Source: Bin87 sp963663945 (GTDB lineage: Bacteria > Chloroflexota > Dehalococcoidia > Lucifugimonadales > UBA3495). Taken from it: a stretch of DNA of 64,000 nt. The position numbers and the translations under genes are program-made. Location: contig OY760687.1 in NCBI GenBank assembly GCA_963663945.1, positions 434,001-498,000 on the forward strand, in the 5' to 3' direction. Shown in pieces: positions 17,208 to 25,283 of the stretch. The notes under the pieces were generated by a model that made no database searches, had not been told where the DNA came from, and saw only the letters and a program-made list of their open reading frames with translations. Position 1 is the stretch's first letter; each line of letters opens with the position of its first letter.

Positions 17208-18407
17208 ATGGCGGATGCTGAAGTAGTCATCATCGGCGGTGGCATCGCGGGAGCGTCGGCCGCCTTTCACCTGGCCGGGCACGGACGGGACGTAACGCTG
17301 CTGGAACGGGGCGAGATTGCCTCCGAGGCTTCGGGCGTCAACGCCGGTGGCATCGGCGCGCTGGGATGGGGGAACGTGCCGGACCTGGAGTCGTACCTGA
17401 CCATGGGCAGCCTGCCGATTTTCCGCGGCCTGCAACTGGAACTGGGCTACGACATCGAGTTTCGAGCATCCGGCGGGCTCCAGGCGGTCCAGACCGAGGA
17501 GCAGTACATCTACGCGCGGGATCGGGTGCTGGCGCAGAAGTCGCGCGGCTACACTCTGGACCTGCTGACCATCGACGAAGCGCGCAGCATCGAGCCGGAG
17601 CTGAACCCCGAGCTGTACGGGGCCATGCACTTTCCCTTGCGCGGACAGGCTGACCCCGTGAAGGCCACCCGCGCCTTTGCCGCCGCTGCTGCTGATCGAG
17701 GAGCGAACGTCCTCACCGGCCGGGACGTGACCGGAATCAGCAGGACAGCGGAAGGGACGTATCGGATCGCCTGCGGGGATGATACCTACTCCGCGCGCCA
17801 GTTGATCCTGGCGGCGGGAGCGTGGTGCGCGCCGCTGGGGCAGATGCTGGGCGTTCGCATCCCCATTGTGCCGGTGCGCGGGCAGATGTGGGCGACGCAG
17901 CCGCTGCCGCCACGGGTCTTCTACTCGCTGTCGTCGGCGGAGTCATACTCGCATTGGAGCCACAGTCCGGGCAACGATGCGCACACGCCCCCGGAACTCA
18001 CCCACATTGACGGCCGCAGAGCGACCCGTCACCTGTACGGCCGGCAGAACCGGGACGGCGAGATAATCTTCGGCGGCGACCGCGAGTTGGTCGGCTACGA
18101 CTACGCCGTGGATGCTGGCGGCGTGGAGGTGAACTTCGGTCACGCCAGCGAGATCCTGCCGATGCTGGGCGACCTGTCCATCAGCCGCACCTGGTCGGGC
18201 ATGATGCCTTTTTCGCTGGACGGCCGGCCGATCATCGGGAAGATACCGCAGCTGGACGAGGTGTACATCGTCAGCGGTTTGGCGTCATCGGGATTTGGCC
18301 GCGGGCCCATGGCGGGCAAGTTGATCGCCGACTACGTGCACACCGGGCATCGGCCTCATGTGCTGTTGGAGTCGGATCCCGCTCGGTGCGTGACCAGTCT
18401 GGAGTGA
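17208..18407 (+). CDS. FAD-dependent amine/amino-acid oxidoreductase, DAO family
   Basis: The 399-aa product begins with a dinucleotide-binding fold (VVIIGGGIAGASAAFHLA) and has the DAO-family layout of glycine/sarcosine/D-amino-acid oxidases. It has LLERGEIASEASG after the second strand, LILAAGAWCAPL in the middle, and the FAD-closing WSGMMPFSLDGRPIIGKIP and GLASSGFGRGPMAGKLIADY near the C-terminus. Such enzymes oxidise secondary or primary amines to imines. ATG 17208 has GAGGTGA immediately upstream; an in-frame ATG at 17190 is less likely. It follows the peptide/opine-type importer in the same direction, so it could act on an imported amino compound; this link is inferred only from position. 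Confidence 0.88.
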   Translation: MADAEVVIIGGGIAGASAAFHLAGHGRDVTLLERGEIASEASGVNAGGIGALGWGNVPDLESYLTMGSLPIFRGLQLELGYDIEFRASGGLQAVQTEEQYIYARDRVLAQKSRGYTLDLLTIDEARSIEPELNPELYGAMHFPLRGQADPVKATRAFAAAAADRGANVLTGRDVTGISRTAEGTYRIACGDDTYSARQLILAAGAWCAPLGQMLGVRIPIVPVRGQMWATQPLPPRVFYSLSSAESYSHWSHSPGNDAHTPPELTHIDGRRATRHLYGRQNRDGEIIFGGDRELVGYDYAVDAGGVEVNFGHASEILPMLGDLSISRTWSGMMPFSLDGRPIIGKIPQLDEVYIVSGLASSGFGRGPMAGKLIADYVHTGHRPHVLLESDPARCVTSLE

Positions 18408-18421
18408 CAGTCGGGAGACGG

Positions 18422-19669
18422 TCATTCCCGGGGTTGGTACGGCTCGATCGCGCGCTTGATCAGCGGGGTCAATATCATCACCGGCGCCATCAGGAGCAGG
18501 CCGATACCGGCGTTGAGACCGATGGCCAGGGAGATGGTGAAAGCCTGCGCGATTGCGCCGATCTCGAACCCGCCAACCAGGTGACCTAGACCATTGACCA
18601 GGCCCTGGGATCCCATGATCCTGCCGCGCATTTCCGGCGCAGTCGAAAGCATGAGTATGGTGCTCTGCATGGTGCTGAACCCCGATTGACCCACACCGGC
18701 GGTGAAGAGCACCAGGAACGAGACCAGGAACCAAGGCGACCACGCGACGGCCACCACGCCCACAGCGACAATGATCGCTCCGAAGGCAAAGTAACGGCCA
18801 TGGAAGCTGTAGTTGCGCCGCGTGGCGATGATCATTGCCCCGACGAACGCGCCGATGCCATCGGCAGCCCCCAGCAGTCCGCCCAGGGCTGGCCCCACCA
18901 TGAGCACGTCCGTCGCGATGACGGGGATGAAGTACTGCAGCGGCAGAACCATGCCGTTCATCACCAGGGATATGGTCAGCACTCCCAGGACGAACCTGTT
19001 GGAGAACGAGTGGCTGATGCCTGATCTGATGCCGGTAAAGAACGCGGTGTCCCGCACAATCAACATGGACCGCTCCGGCAACCGCATCCTCCAGATGAGC
19101 ACGGCCGACACCAGGTCCAGCGCCACCAGCACGATGAATGCGCCGGTGAAACCATAGAACTGCACCAGCAGGCCGCCCGCGATCGGGCCGAGTATCTTGC
19201 CGCCGTTGTTGGTCATCGTCTCCAGGGACATGGCATGGGCGATGCGGTCCTGTCCGGCCAGGTCGAACAGTGAGGCGCGGCGGGTAGGGTCATCCAGGAC
19301 CTTGGCCGTGCCCTGGGCGAGGACGGCGAGAAAGACGTGCCACGGCTCGACCAGGTCGAGGATCAGCAGGACCAGCAGGCACGAGGCCAGCACCAGGTAG
19401 AAGGCGTGGATGGTGGCCAGGATGCGCCACCGGTCCAGCCGGTCGGCCAGCATGCCGGCCACCAGCGCCAGTGGCGGCCGCGGCCCGTTCAGGAACACCG
19501 AGATCAGGCCAACCTGGAAGGCTGAGTCGGTGAGCTCCAGCACAAGGTAGCCCAGCGTGATCAGTTCCATGCGCCGGGAGATCTCGTGGATCCACCGGGC
19601 CGCCCACAGGCGCTGAAAATTGCGATCCTGCAGGACCACAAAGACCGGAGCGTTGGAGATGCGCGCCAA
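18422..19669 (-). CDS. MFS transporter, EntS-like (MFS_3) exporter
   Basis: The 415-aa membrane protein has twelve apparent hydrophobic segments and the MFS loop 2-3 motif in the form GMLADRLDRWRIL. The N-terminal FVVLQDRNFQRLWAARWI is typical of the EntS/MFS_3 group of exporters for siderophores, drugs or metabolites. The start is TTG at 19669, supported by GGGAG seven bases upstream; no earlier ATG or GTG exists in frame. It is convergent with the DAO-family gene, whose stop is 14 bases from this gene's stop, with no clear terminator between. Substrate unknown. Confidence 0.85.
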   Translation of the reverse strand: MARISNAPVFVVLQDRNFQRLWAARWIHEISRRMELITLGYLVLELTDSAFQVGLISVFLNGPRPPLALVAGMLADRLDRWRILATIHAFYLVLASCLLVLLILDLVEPWHVFLAVLAQGTAKVLDDPTRRASLFDLAGQDRIAHAMSLETMTNNGGKILGPIAGGLLVQFYGFTGAFIVLVALDLVSAVLIWRMRLPERSMLIVRDTAFFTGIRSGISHSFSNRFVLGVLTISLVMNGMVLPLQYFIPVIATDVLMVGPALGGLLGAADGIGAFVGAMIIATRRNYSFHGRYFAFGAIIVAVGVVAVAWSPWFLVSFLVLFTAGVGQSGFSTMQSTILMLSTAPEMRGRIMGSQGLVNGLGHLVGGFEIGAIAQAFTISLAIGLNAGIGLLLMAPVMILTPLIKRAIEPYQPRE

Positions 19670-19803
19670 CGGCCTGCTCCCGTGCCGGGACGACAGCGTC
19701 TACTGCGCGTCCCGGCGTGCCTGGGTTGCTACCCTTGCGAAGTCGATAAAGTCGGCACGATACGCGGGATGACGACGGCTAGTCAAACGACCCGGGAAGA
19801 TCA

Positions 19804-19932
19804 CGTGTACCCGGTTTCACTGGAACCGTCATTGCGAGCGCAGCGCGGCAATCTCGTTGGGGCAAGGAACGCGGCTGCGGGAACGAAATCGCGAGGAGCG
19901 ACGCGACGTCGCGATTACACAATGGGTACGCG
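19804..19932. mobile_element. Copy 2 of the ~127-bp palindromic intergenic element
   Basis: Ends CGTGTACCC (19804-19812) and GGGTACGCG (19924-19932) are inverted with one mismatch. Inside are a left arm GTCATTGCGAGCG...GCGGCAATCTC and a right arm made of a second palindrome around ATCGCGAGGAGCGAC. It is nearly identical to the copy at 30037 over its first ~85 bases. It lies just upstream of the Gfo/Idh/MocA gene and adds a spurious reading frame to it. The remaining bases of 19670-20045 hold no recognised feature. Confidence 0.8.
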
Positions 19933-20045
19933 TAAGACCCGGGCAGGGCTCGCGCTGGATTTGGCGCTGCTTCTGGTCTACCCTTGCGGCGACCCTGACC
20001 GGTCGCCCACGCGGCCGGGGAGATCCGAGGATTGGCGGTGTCCGA

Positions 20046-21026
20046 TTGAGCCTGGGACTGTGCGTACTTGGTTGCGGTTCCTTCGCGGCGGTGTTCGCGC
20101 GCTCGATGGCGGCGTTGGCCGGCGAGGTCGACCTCTATTTCGCCAGCCGTGACCTGGTGCGGGCGCGGGAGTACGCGTCGCGGTTCAACGGGCTGGATGC
20201 GTTTGGCAGTTACGAAGAGGCGGTATCCGACCCCAGGGTCGACGCCGTGTACGTCTGCACGCCGCACCACCTGCACCGGGATCATGCGTCGCTGGCGTTT
20301 CAGGCCGGCAAGCACGTGCTGGTGGAAAAACCGATCGCCGGTGCACGGGAAGACGCGGAAGCCATGATCCGGGAAGCCGAGCACGCCGGCGTCACGTTCA
20401 TGGTGGCGGAGAACTTCCGCTTCCTGCCGCCGGTGGTGGAGGCCAAGCGGCTGATTGAGCAGGGACGCGTGGGTCCGGTTCGGCTGATCCAATTGCACGA
20501 GCAGTTCCCGTTTGCTCCGGGCGGATGGCGCAGCCGGGCGGAACTGAACGGCGGCGGCGTGCTCATTGACGGGGGCATCCACGAGCTGAGCGCGGTGGCT
20601 TATCTGGTCGGCGCGCCCACCGAGGTGTACGCCCGCGAGGTTCTGCCGGGCCAGCCGGGCCTGGAGGCGGAGGACGGCGTGGTGGTGATCACGCGAGATG
20701 CCAGCGGAGCCGTCGGCCTGATCAACCACTCGTGGAGCGTCGTGCCGCCGCAACCGCACTCGTGGGTGCAAATATCCGGAACCGAGGCGACGCTCTATTT
20801 TGAGCCGGGCAGGCCGTGGCTGAAGGTGACCGATGCACGATCCGAAACAACCTTACCGCTGGAAGAATACGGTAACGGGCTGGTTCCCATGGTCCGGGAG
20901 TTTCGGAGCAGCATCCTCGAAGGCAGACGGCCGGCGATGACGGGCGAAGACGGACTGGCTGATCTCGCCCTGGTGTTGTCCGCCTACGAGTCGATGGAGA
21001 CGGGATTGCCGGTCAGCGTGCCGTAG
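20046..21026 (+). CDS. Gfo/Idh/MocA-family NAD(P)-dependent oxidoreductase
   Basis: The product (~326 aa) has the N-terminal Rossmann fold starting LCVLGCGSFAAV, the DAVYVCTPHHLH strand, and the diagnostic VEKPIAG motif that carries the catalytic Lys. The C-terminal alpha/beta domain has GGVLIDGGIHEL, where His is the usual second catalytic residue. These enzymes oxidise or reduce sugar-like or inositol-like hydroxyls. The start is uncertain: TTG at 20046 gives a normal N-terminus but lacks a good ribosome site; the open frame extends upstream to 19857 only by running through the repeat element. No partner enzyme for a sugar pathway is adjacent, so the substrate is unknown. Confidence 0.85.
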   Translation: MSLGLCVLGCGSFAAVFARSMAALAGEVDLYFASRDLVRAREYASRFNGLDAFGSYEEAVSDPRVDAVYVCTPHHLHRDHASLAFQAGKHVLVEKPIAGAREDAEAMIREAEHAGVTFMVAENFRFLPPVVEAKRLIEQGRVGPVRLIQLHEQFPFAPGGWRSRAELNGGGVLIDGGIHELSAVAYLVGAPTEVYAREVLPGQPGLEAEDGVVVITRDASGAVGLINHSWSVVPPQPHSWVQISGTEATLYFEPGRPWLKVTDARSETTLPLEEYGNGLVPMVREFRSSILEGRRPAMTGEDGLADLALVLSAYESMETGLPVSVP

Positions 21027-21030
21027 CCCT

Positions 21031-21166
21031 CGCGTGCGCCCAGTTTGTCGTCGCGAGGAGCGGAACGACGTGGCGATCTCGCCGCCAGCCGGAACAATTA
21101 TTCCTGCCGCCACGAGATTGCCACGCTGCGCTCGCAATGACGATGCTGGTAAGAGCGGATACGCGT
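21031..21166. mobile_element. Copy 4 (inverted, degraded) of the palindromic intergenic element
   Basis: The right half reads GAGATTGCCACGCTGCG then CTCGCAATGACG, the reverse complement of the left arm of the copies at 19804 and 30037. The left half carries GTCGTCGCGAGGAGCGG. The outer ends (GCGTGCGCCC near 21033 and GGATACGCG near 21158) are decayed forms of the inverted ends. It separates the convergent Gfo/Idh and dihydropyrimidinase-like genes. Confidence 0.65.
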
Positions 21167-21188
21167 GGGGCCGTAACCACCTTGATCG

Positions 21189-22631
21189 CTACACGGACGT
21201 TTGCGTAATGACGCGGGGCGCAACCTTACGGGATAGCCAGCGGCCGTCGGAGGAACTGCCCAGGAGTTGGCCGTCGCGGACGATCACCTTGCCGCGCAGG
21301 ATGGTCATGATCGGGTAGCCCTCGCAATGGAAGCCATCCCAGATGGAGTAGTCGGACTCGGCGTGTAGCTCGTCCACGGTGATGGTCTTCTTGAGGTTGG
21401 GATCGAAGAGCACGATGTCAGCGTCGCTGCCCACGGCGATGGCGCCCTTCTGCGGGTACATGCCCAGGATCTTGGCGGCGTTAGTGGAGGTGATGGCGGC
21501 GAACCGCTCCAGGTCGATCCGCCCGTTGGCGGCCAGCTTGGTGTAGGTGACGGGCATGCGGGTCTCGATGCCGTTGTGCCCGCCGCACAGGGTACGGATG
21601 GTTTCGCCGGCCAGCTTGATGTTCTTGTAGGTGGTCCACTCATCGGTGGCCGTGGTGCAGATGGGGCCGTCCACCAGGCCCTGCTGCAAGGCATCCCGGT
21701 CATCGGAGAACTTGATGGCGGGATAGGTGTGAATGGCGAGGCCGTCGGGCTTCAGGTAGTCGTCGCAGGTGAACTCCAGATAGTTGTGCAGCGCCTCGCC
21801 GTACACCGGCAGTTGCGCGGCACGGGCCTCGGCGATGGCGGCGACGCCCTCCCTGGCCGTGGTGTGGACGAAGTAGATGCCGGTCTCGGTCTTCTGGGCC
21901 AAGCGCACCACCTTGCGGAAGGAGATGTCCTCGGAGATGTTGTTGTGGGCCAGGTGCAGGTTGGAGCCGTGGTCGCGCCCCTCGCGCTCCAGTTTCTCCT
22001 CCATGTAGGTGACGATGTCGTCCTCCTCCGCGTGCACGGCCATGATGCCGCCGTGCTTGCCGACCTCCTGGAAGATTTCCCACAGGTGGCCCATGGGAAC
22101 CCGGGCGTGGAAGGTGGTGAAGATCTTGAAGCTGGCCACGCCAGACTGGATGGCCTCGCCGATCTCGCCCATGGTGCTGGGCGGGATGGCGCCGGCGAGG
22201 ATGTAGTGGAAGGTGTAGTCGGTGTAGGAGTGCCCGCTGAAGGTGTTCCGGCGGGTCTCGATCTGGGCCATGATGGGATCGGACGGTGGCACCGCACCGG
22301 GAGTAAGCGGCAGTGCGCCGGCGAAGTCGACGTAGGTGGTGACCCCGCCGAAGGCGGCGGCGCGGCTGGCAGCCTCGGGCGGTTGCGTGAACACGCCGTC
22401 GTCGCCGCCGGCCCAGTAGTCCGGCACCGGCACGTTGATGTGGGCGTGGGGCTCGATGCCGCCCGGCAGCACGATCATGCCGGTGGCGTCGATGGTCTCG
22501 CCGGCGCCGATGTCGTCGAGGACACCCGGGGCGGCCACCGCCGCGATCTGCTCGCCCTGGATGCCGACATCCCTCAGGCCAACGCCGTCCGGTGTGACCA
22601 CGGTCCCGCCCTTGATGATCAAGTCCAGCAT
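21189..22631 (-). CDS. Dihydropyrimidinase/D-hydantoinase-family amidohydrolase
   Basis: The 480-aa product is a cyclic amidohydrolase with the full metal site of this family: His62 and His64 in PHAHINV, the carboxylated Lys169 in ASFKIF, His200 in AVHAEEDD, His256 in VHTTA, and Asp330 in TTATDEW. Hydantoinases open cyclic ureides such as dihydropyrimidines or hydantoins. The usual loop after the last metal ligand (often SDHCP) is replaced here by TDEWTTY, so the natural substrate may differ. The ATG at 22631 has a strong GGGAGG site, while the longer frame to 22670 has none. A TATAAT box lies at 22706. The MmgE/PrpD gene is upstream in the same direction, 147 bases away. Confidence 0.9.
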   Translation of the reverse strand: MLDLIIKGGTVVTPDGVGLRDVGIQGEQIAAVAAPGVLDDIGAGETIDATGMIVLPGGIEPHAHINVPVPDYWAGGDDGVFTQPPEAASRAAAFGGVTTYVDFAGALPLTPGAVPPSDPIMAQIETRRNTFSGHSYTDYTFHYILAGAIPPSTMGEIGEAIQSGVASFKIFTTFHARVPMGHLWEIFQEVGKHGGIMAVHAEEDDIVTYMEEKLEREGRDHGSNLHLAHNNISEDISFRKVVRLAQKTETGIYFVHTTAREGVAAIAEARAAQLPVYGEALHNYLEFTCDDYLKPDGLAIHTYPAIKFSDDRDALQQGLVDGPICTTATDEWTTYKNIKLAGETIRTLCGGHNGIETRMPVTYTKLAANGRIDLERFAAITSTNAAKILGMYPQKGAIAVGSDADIVLFDPNLKKTITVDELHAESDYSIWDGFHCEGYPIMTILRGKVIVRDGQLLGSSSDGRWLSRKVAPRVITQTSV

Positions 22632-22705
22632 GATTGCCTCCCGAACGTACGTGTTGTGAGCAGCGGCCACGGCAAACGTTACGCAAGCCGCCCAGAGTGG
22701 CCGCG

Positions 22706-22711
22706 ATTATA
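22706..22711 (-). promoter_or_regulatory. -10 box (TATAAT) for the dihydropyrimidinase-like gene
   Basis: A consensus TATAAT on the minus strand lies about 75 bases before the ATG at 22631; a possible -35 (TTACGC) is 15 bases further upstream. It suggests transcription independent of the MmgE/PrpD gene. Confidence 0.5.
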
Positions 22712-22778
22712 GCGCGATTATTGAGAGCGTAAGCGACGCTGGCGATGGTAATCCGTGCGCCGGCGTCCGCCCGTCGGC

Positions 22779-24122
22779 TCAGCCTCGGCTGGCAGCAGCC
22801 TGGCCCAACACTCCCATCAACTGCCCGACATCGTCGAGGCGCTCCAGGTTCTCCAGCATCTCCAGCACGCGTTCGGTGTCCGCTTCGGACAGGGCGCGGC
22901 GGAAGCAGTCCCGAACCTTTGCCAGCAGCTGATCCCGGGACATGGGATTCCTCGCCGAGCCGGTAAAGGCGGAGCATTCGGCGCTGACGGTAGTGCCGTC
23001 CTTGAGCACGGCGGTGGCGAGCGTCGCGCCCGATTCAGGGCCCTCCGGTTCCACGCGCATGCGCCCCAGCATTTCCTCCATGTCCGGGGTGAAACGGCGG
23101 GCGTCGGTGAAGGTGTCGATGCCCACCTGACCGTCCAGCAAGGCGGCGGCGGCGCAGTATTCCACGCTGAACTTGCCGTCCAGGCCGCTGCGGGGAACCG
23201 GCCCGGAGTGGCCGCGACCCTGGCGGCGGATGGTTACCTGTTCGATGTCGTTGGGGTCGAGTCCGTTCTGCTCACGCAGGTTCAGCGCGGCCTCGATGGC
23301 GTTCTGCATGTAGACCTGGGCCGGGAATCGCTTGATGTCGAAGCCCGGGTCGAGCAGTCGCCACGATGCGCCCAGGCCGCCGGTGGCAACATCCCAATCG
23401 AATTCGCCCCTGAACAATGCGGCCGCATAACCCACTGGTGACTCCAGGACTTCGTCGCTGGCGGTGTAGCCCATGCTGGCGAGGATGGCCGCCTCGGCGC
23501 CCATGCGTGCAGCGTTGCCCGGGTGGGTGGACTTGACCATGGTGCCCGTGTTGGCCGTCAGCCCGCCGGTGCGAGAGGCGGCGATGCCCAGAGCCATGAG
23601 GGTTTGATCGGCGTCCAGGCCCATCGTCTTGGCCGATGCTGCCGCGCCGCCCAGGGGACCCACCAGGCCCGGCGGGTGATAGCCGGGAGTGGTGGCCGGC
23701 GCCGAAGCGGCTCGCAAGCGTCCCTGGATTTCCCAACCCAGCACGTAGGCGGTGATGATCCGCTCACCCGGGGCGTGGTGCTGTTCCGCCAGCGCCAGGG
23801 CCGCCGGCAGGCAGGATGAGGTGCCGTGGGTGGGCGGGAACCCCTGGATCTCGTAGTCCAGACAGTGTCCGAAGACTCCGTTGGCGAAGGCGGCGGCTGG
23901 CGGGTTGGTCTTGTATCCCCAGCCCACCACCGAGGCCTGGGGAGCGCCGCCGGCATCCCGCACGTAGCGGCCAATTATGTCGGCCAGTTCCTGGACTGAA
24001 CCCGCGACCACGTTTGCCACCCCGTCCAGGATGGCGGTCTTGGCCGCCTCCACCACGGGAGGCGGCAGGTTTGCATAGTCGGTGTCGGCGATGAACTGGG
24101 CCAGGGTTCGGGTTTCACTCAT
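22779..24122 (-). CDS. MmgE/PrpD-family protein (2-methylcitrate dehydratase-like)
   Basis: The 447-aa product shows the MmgE/PrpD pattern: an all-helical N-terminal domain with DGVANVVAGS, VVGWGYKTNPPAAAFANGVFGHCLDYE, and THGTSSCLPAALALAEQH. It continues with GWEIQGRL, GFHPPG-like GYHPPGLVGPLGGAAASAK, and SGGLTANTGTMVKSTHPGNAARMGAEAA. The C-terminal domain runs from VYMQNAIEAAL on. PrpD dehydrates 2-methylcitrate, but many paralogues act as aconitate decarboxylases or on unknown hydroxy-acids. With no prpB/prpC nearby, a 2-methylcitrate-cycle role is not supported. The start has GAGGTAA eight bases upstream. It diverges from the VOC genes. Confidence 0.9.
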   Translation of the reverse strand: MSETRTLAQFIADTDYANLPPPVVEAAKTAILDGVANVVAGSVQELADIIGRYVRDAGGAPQASVVGWGYKTNPPAAAFANGVFGHCLDYEIQGFPPTHGTSSCLPAALALAEQHHAPGERIITAYVLGWEIQGRLRAASAPATTPGYHPPGLVGPLGGAAASAKTMGLDADQTLMALGIAASRTGGLTANTGTMVKSTHPGNAARMGAEAAILASMGYTASDEVLESPVGYAAALFRGEFDWDVATGGLGASWRLLDPGFDIKRFPAQVYMQNAIEAALNLREQNGLDPNDIEQVTIRRQGRGHSGPVPRSGLDGKFSVEYCAAAALLDGQVGIDTFTDARRFTPDMEEMLGRMRVEPEGPESGATLATAVLKDGTTVSAECSAFTGSARNPMSRDQLLAKVRDCFRRALSEADTERVLEMLENLERLDDVGQLMGVLGQAAASRG

Positions 24123-24154
24123 GGTTCGATTACCTCGCAGGTGAAAATCGTCAG

Positions 24155-24255
24155 AAACAGGATTTGCCGGATTTGAAGATTATCAGGATTAAGAGCGTGT
24201 TACCGCAAATGGTTTCAATCTGGTAAATCCCGATAATCCTGATTCTGATGATTCT
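24155..24255. repeat. Imperfect inverted repeat of AGGATT-type units
   Basis: The left half contains CAGGATTTGCCGGATTTG and GATTATCAGGATT. The right half, read on the other strand, contains CAGAATCAGGATTATCGG and GATTTACCAG. The arms could fold on each other across about 100 bases between the divergent MmgE/PrpD and VOC genes. It looks like a dispersed intergenic repeat family, but no second copy was found in this window. Confidence 0.45.
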
Positions 24256-24274
24256 GCGTTGGCAGGTTGCGGGC

Positions 24275-24280
24275 TATAAT
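24275..24280 (+). promoter_or_regulatory. -10 box (TATAAT) for the two VOC genes
   Basis: TATAAT lies 30 bases upstream of the ATG at 24310. The position 17 bases further upstream reads TTCTGC, a poor -35. Confidence 0.5.
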
Positions 24281-24309
24281 GCGCCCATACTGGGATTGGG
24301 GGTGCCTTC

Positions 24310-24720
24310 ATGGCCAAGATCAAGCACATTGCCATCACGTGCGAGGATCCGGATGCGGTGGCAAAGTTTTACAAGGAAGGATTCGACCTGTTCGAAGTCG
24401 CGCGAAACGCTCGGCAGATCCAACTTTCCGACGGCGACGTCAACCTGACCATCCTGAAGTGGAAGACCAATGAGGACGCCGACGTGGGGCCCAACGGCGA
24501 AAACTACAGCGGCATCCACCACATAGGATTCCAGGTGGACAACCTGGAGGACACCGGCGCACAGTTGCGGGAGATCAACGGGCAGGAAATTGTCCGGCGC
24601 GATGTGGCGCCCGATGGTTCACCGCGTCCGCCCCGCGCCGAGGAGAAATGGTCCGGCCCCAACGGGCAGGTCCTGGACATCTCGGAGCCAGGGTGGCTCC
24701 ACAAACTGCCCATGGACTAG
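24310..24720 (+). CDS. VOC (glyoxalase/bleomycin-resistance/dioxygenase) superfamily protein, 136 aa
   Basis: One VOC unit of two beta-alpha-beta-beta-beta modules is seen: KHIAITCEDPDAVAKFYKEGFDLFE at the start and GIHHIGFQVDNLEDTGAQL in the middle. His5 (KIKHIA) and the second-module His (GIHH) are in the positions of metal ligands. The C-terminal DISEPGWLHKLPMD includes a candidate Glu. Members isomerise or cleave small substrates or bind them. It lies 36 bases before a second VOC gene that it resembles in layout but not closely in sequence. The two may form a heterodimer or act on related compounds; neither is proved. Confidence 0.82.
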   Translation: MAKIKHIAITCEDPDAVAKFYKEGFDLFEVARNARQIQLSDGDVNLTILKWKTNEDADVGPNGENYSGIHHIGFQVDNLEDTGAQLREINGQEIVRRDVAPDGSPRPPRAEEKWSGPNGQVLDISEPGWLHKLPMD

Positions 24721-24756
24721 GCACCCTCCGCAGTCAATTGGAACGAGGCGAAAATC

Positions 24757-25206
24757 ATGGAAGCGAGTTGCGTAACTCATATCGGAATTTGCGTCCGGGA
24801 CATGGACCGGTCCCTGGCGTTTTACCGGGACACACTTGGAATGACGGTCCTGGGCGACCGCATGACCGACCCCACCGAAAGCGGGCGGTCGCATAACTAC
24901 CTGCGCGAGCGCCAGGCCCGCCACTGGGTCAGCCTGGCCTACGGGGACGGAGCAACGCCGACGCTCACGCTGACCAGCCATCCGGGCGAAGATTCCGATG
25001 GCGAGCCCATCAAGCTGGACATGGTTGGCATCAGCCACATCTCCTTCGGCGTGGCCGACGTGAAGGCGCTGACCGAGGAGCTGCTCAGCAAGGGCGTGGA
25101 ACTGGCCGGCCCCATCGAGTCCTTTACCGACGCCGACGGGGGCATCCGCAGCATCTACGTGCACGATCCCGACGGCATCCTGGTTCAGTTCAACACCCCG
25201 CATTAG
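24757..25206 (+). CDS. VOC superfamily protein, 149 aa
   Basis: The N-terminal module is VTHIGICVRDMDRSLAFYRDTLGMTVLGD, and the second is GISHISFGVADVKALTEELLSKGVEL ending in VHDPDGILVQF. This is the pattern of lactoylglutathione-lyase/extradiol-dioxygenase-like proteins, with His at each module start and DPDG before the last strand (family position of the last ligand: the following residues). The ribosome site is GAGGCG. It is co-directional with and 36 bases downstream of the other VOC gene, and followed by a strong terminator. Substrate unknown. Confidence 0.85.
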   Translation: MEASCVTHIGICVRDMDRSLAFYRDTLGMTVLGDRMTDPTESGRSHNYLRERQARHWVSLAYGDGATPTLTLTSHPGEDSDGEPIKLDMVGISHISFGVADVKALTEELLSKGVELAGPIESFTDADGGIRSIYVHDPDGILVQFNTPH

Positions 25207-25232
25207 GCGACCAGGCACCCTGAATCGACAAA

Positions 25233-25258
25233 GCGCCCGGGAGACCTCTCCCGGGCGC
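25233..25258 (+). terminator. Strong hairpin terminator behind the VOC genes
   Basis: The sequence is a perfect inverted repeat of 12 bases on each side (25233-25244 with 25247-25258), realistically an 11-bp stem with a 4-base loop. It is followed on the plus strand by a moderately T-rich tract (ATTTTCGATTGTT). It lies between convergent genes and may serve both directions. Confidence 0.75.
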
Positions 25259-25283
25259 GAACATTTTCGATTGTTCCGGCGTT

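Noticed and set aside
19857..20045. Extended N-terminus of the Gfo/Idh/MocA gene
   Set aside because: The extension is translated from the palindromic repeat element and has no similarity to the family, whose N-terminus begins with the Rossmann strand at about 20049.
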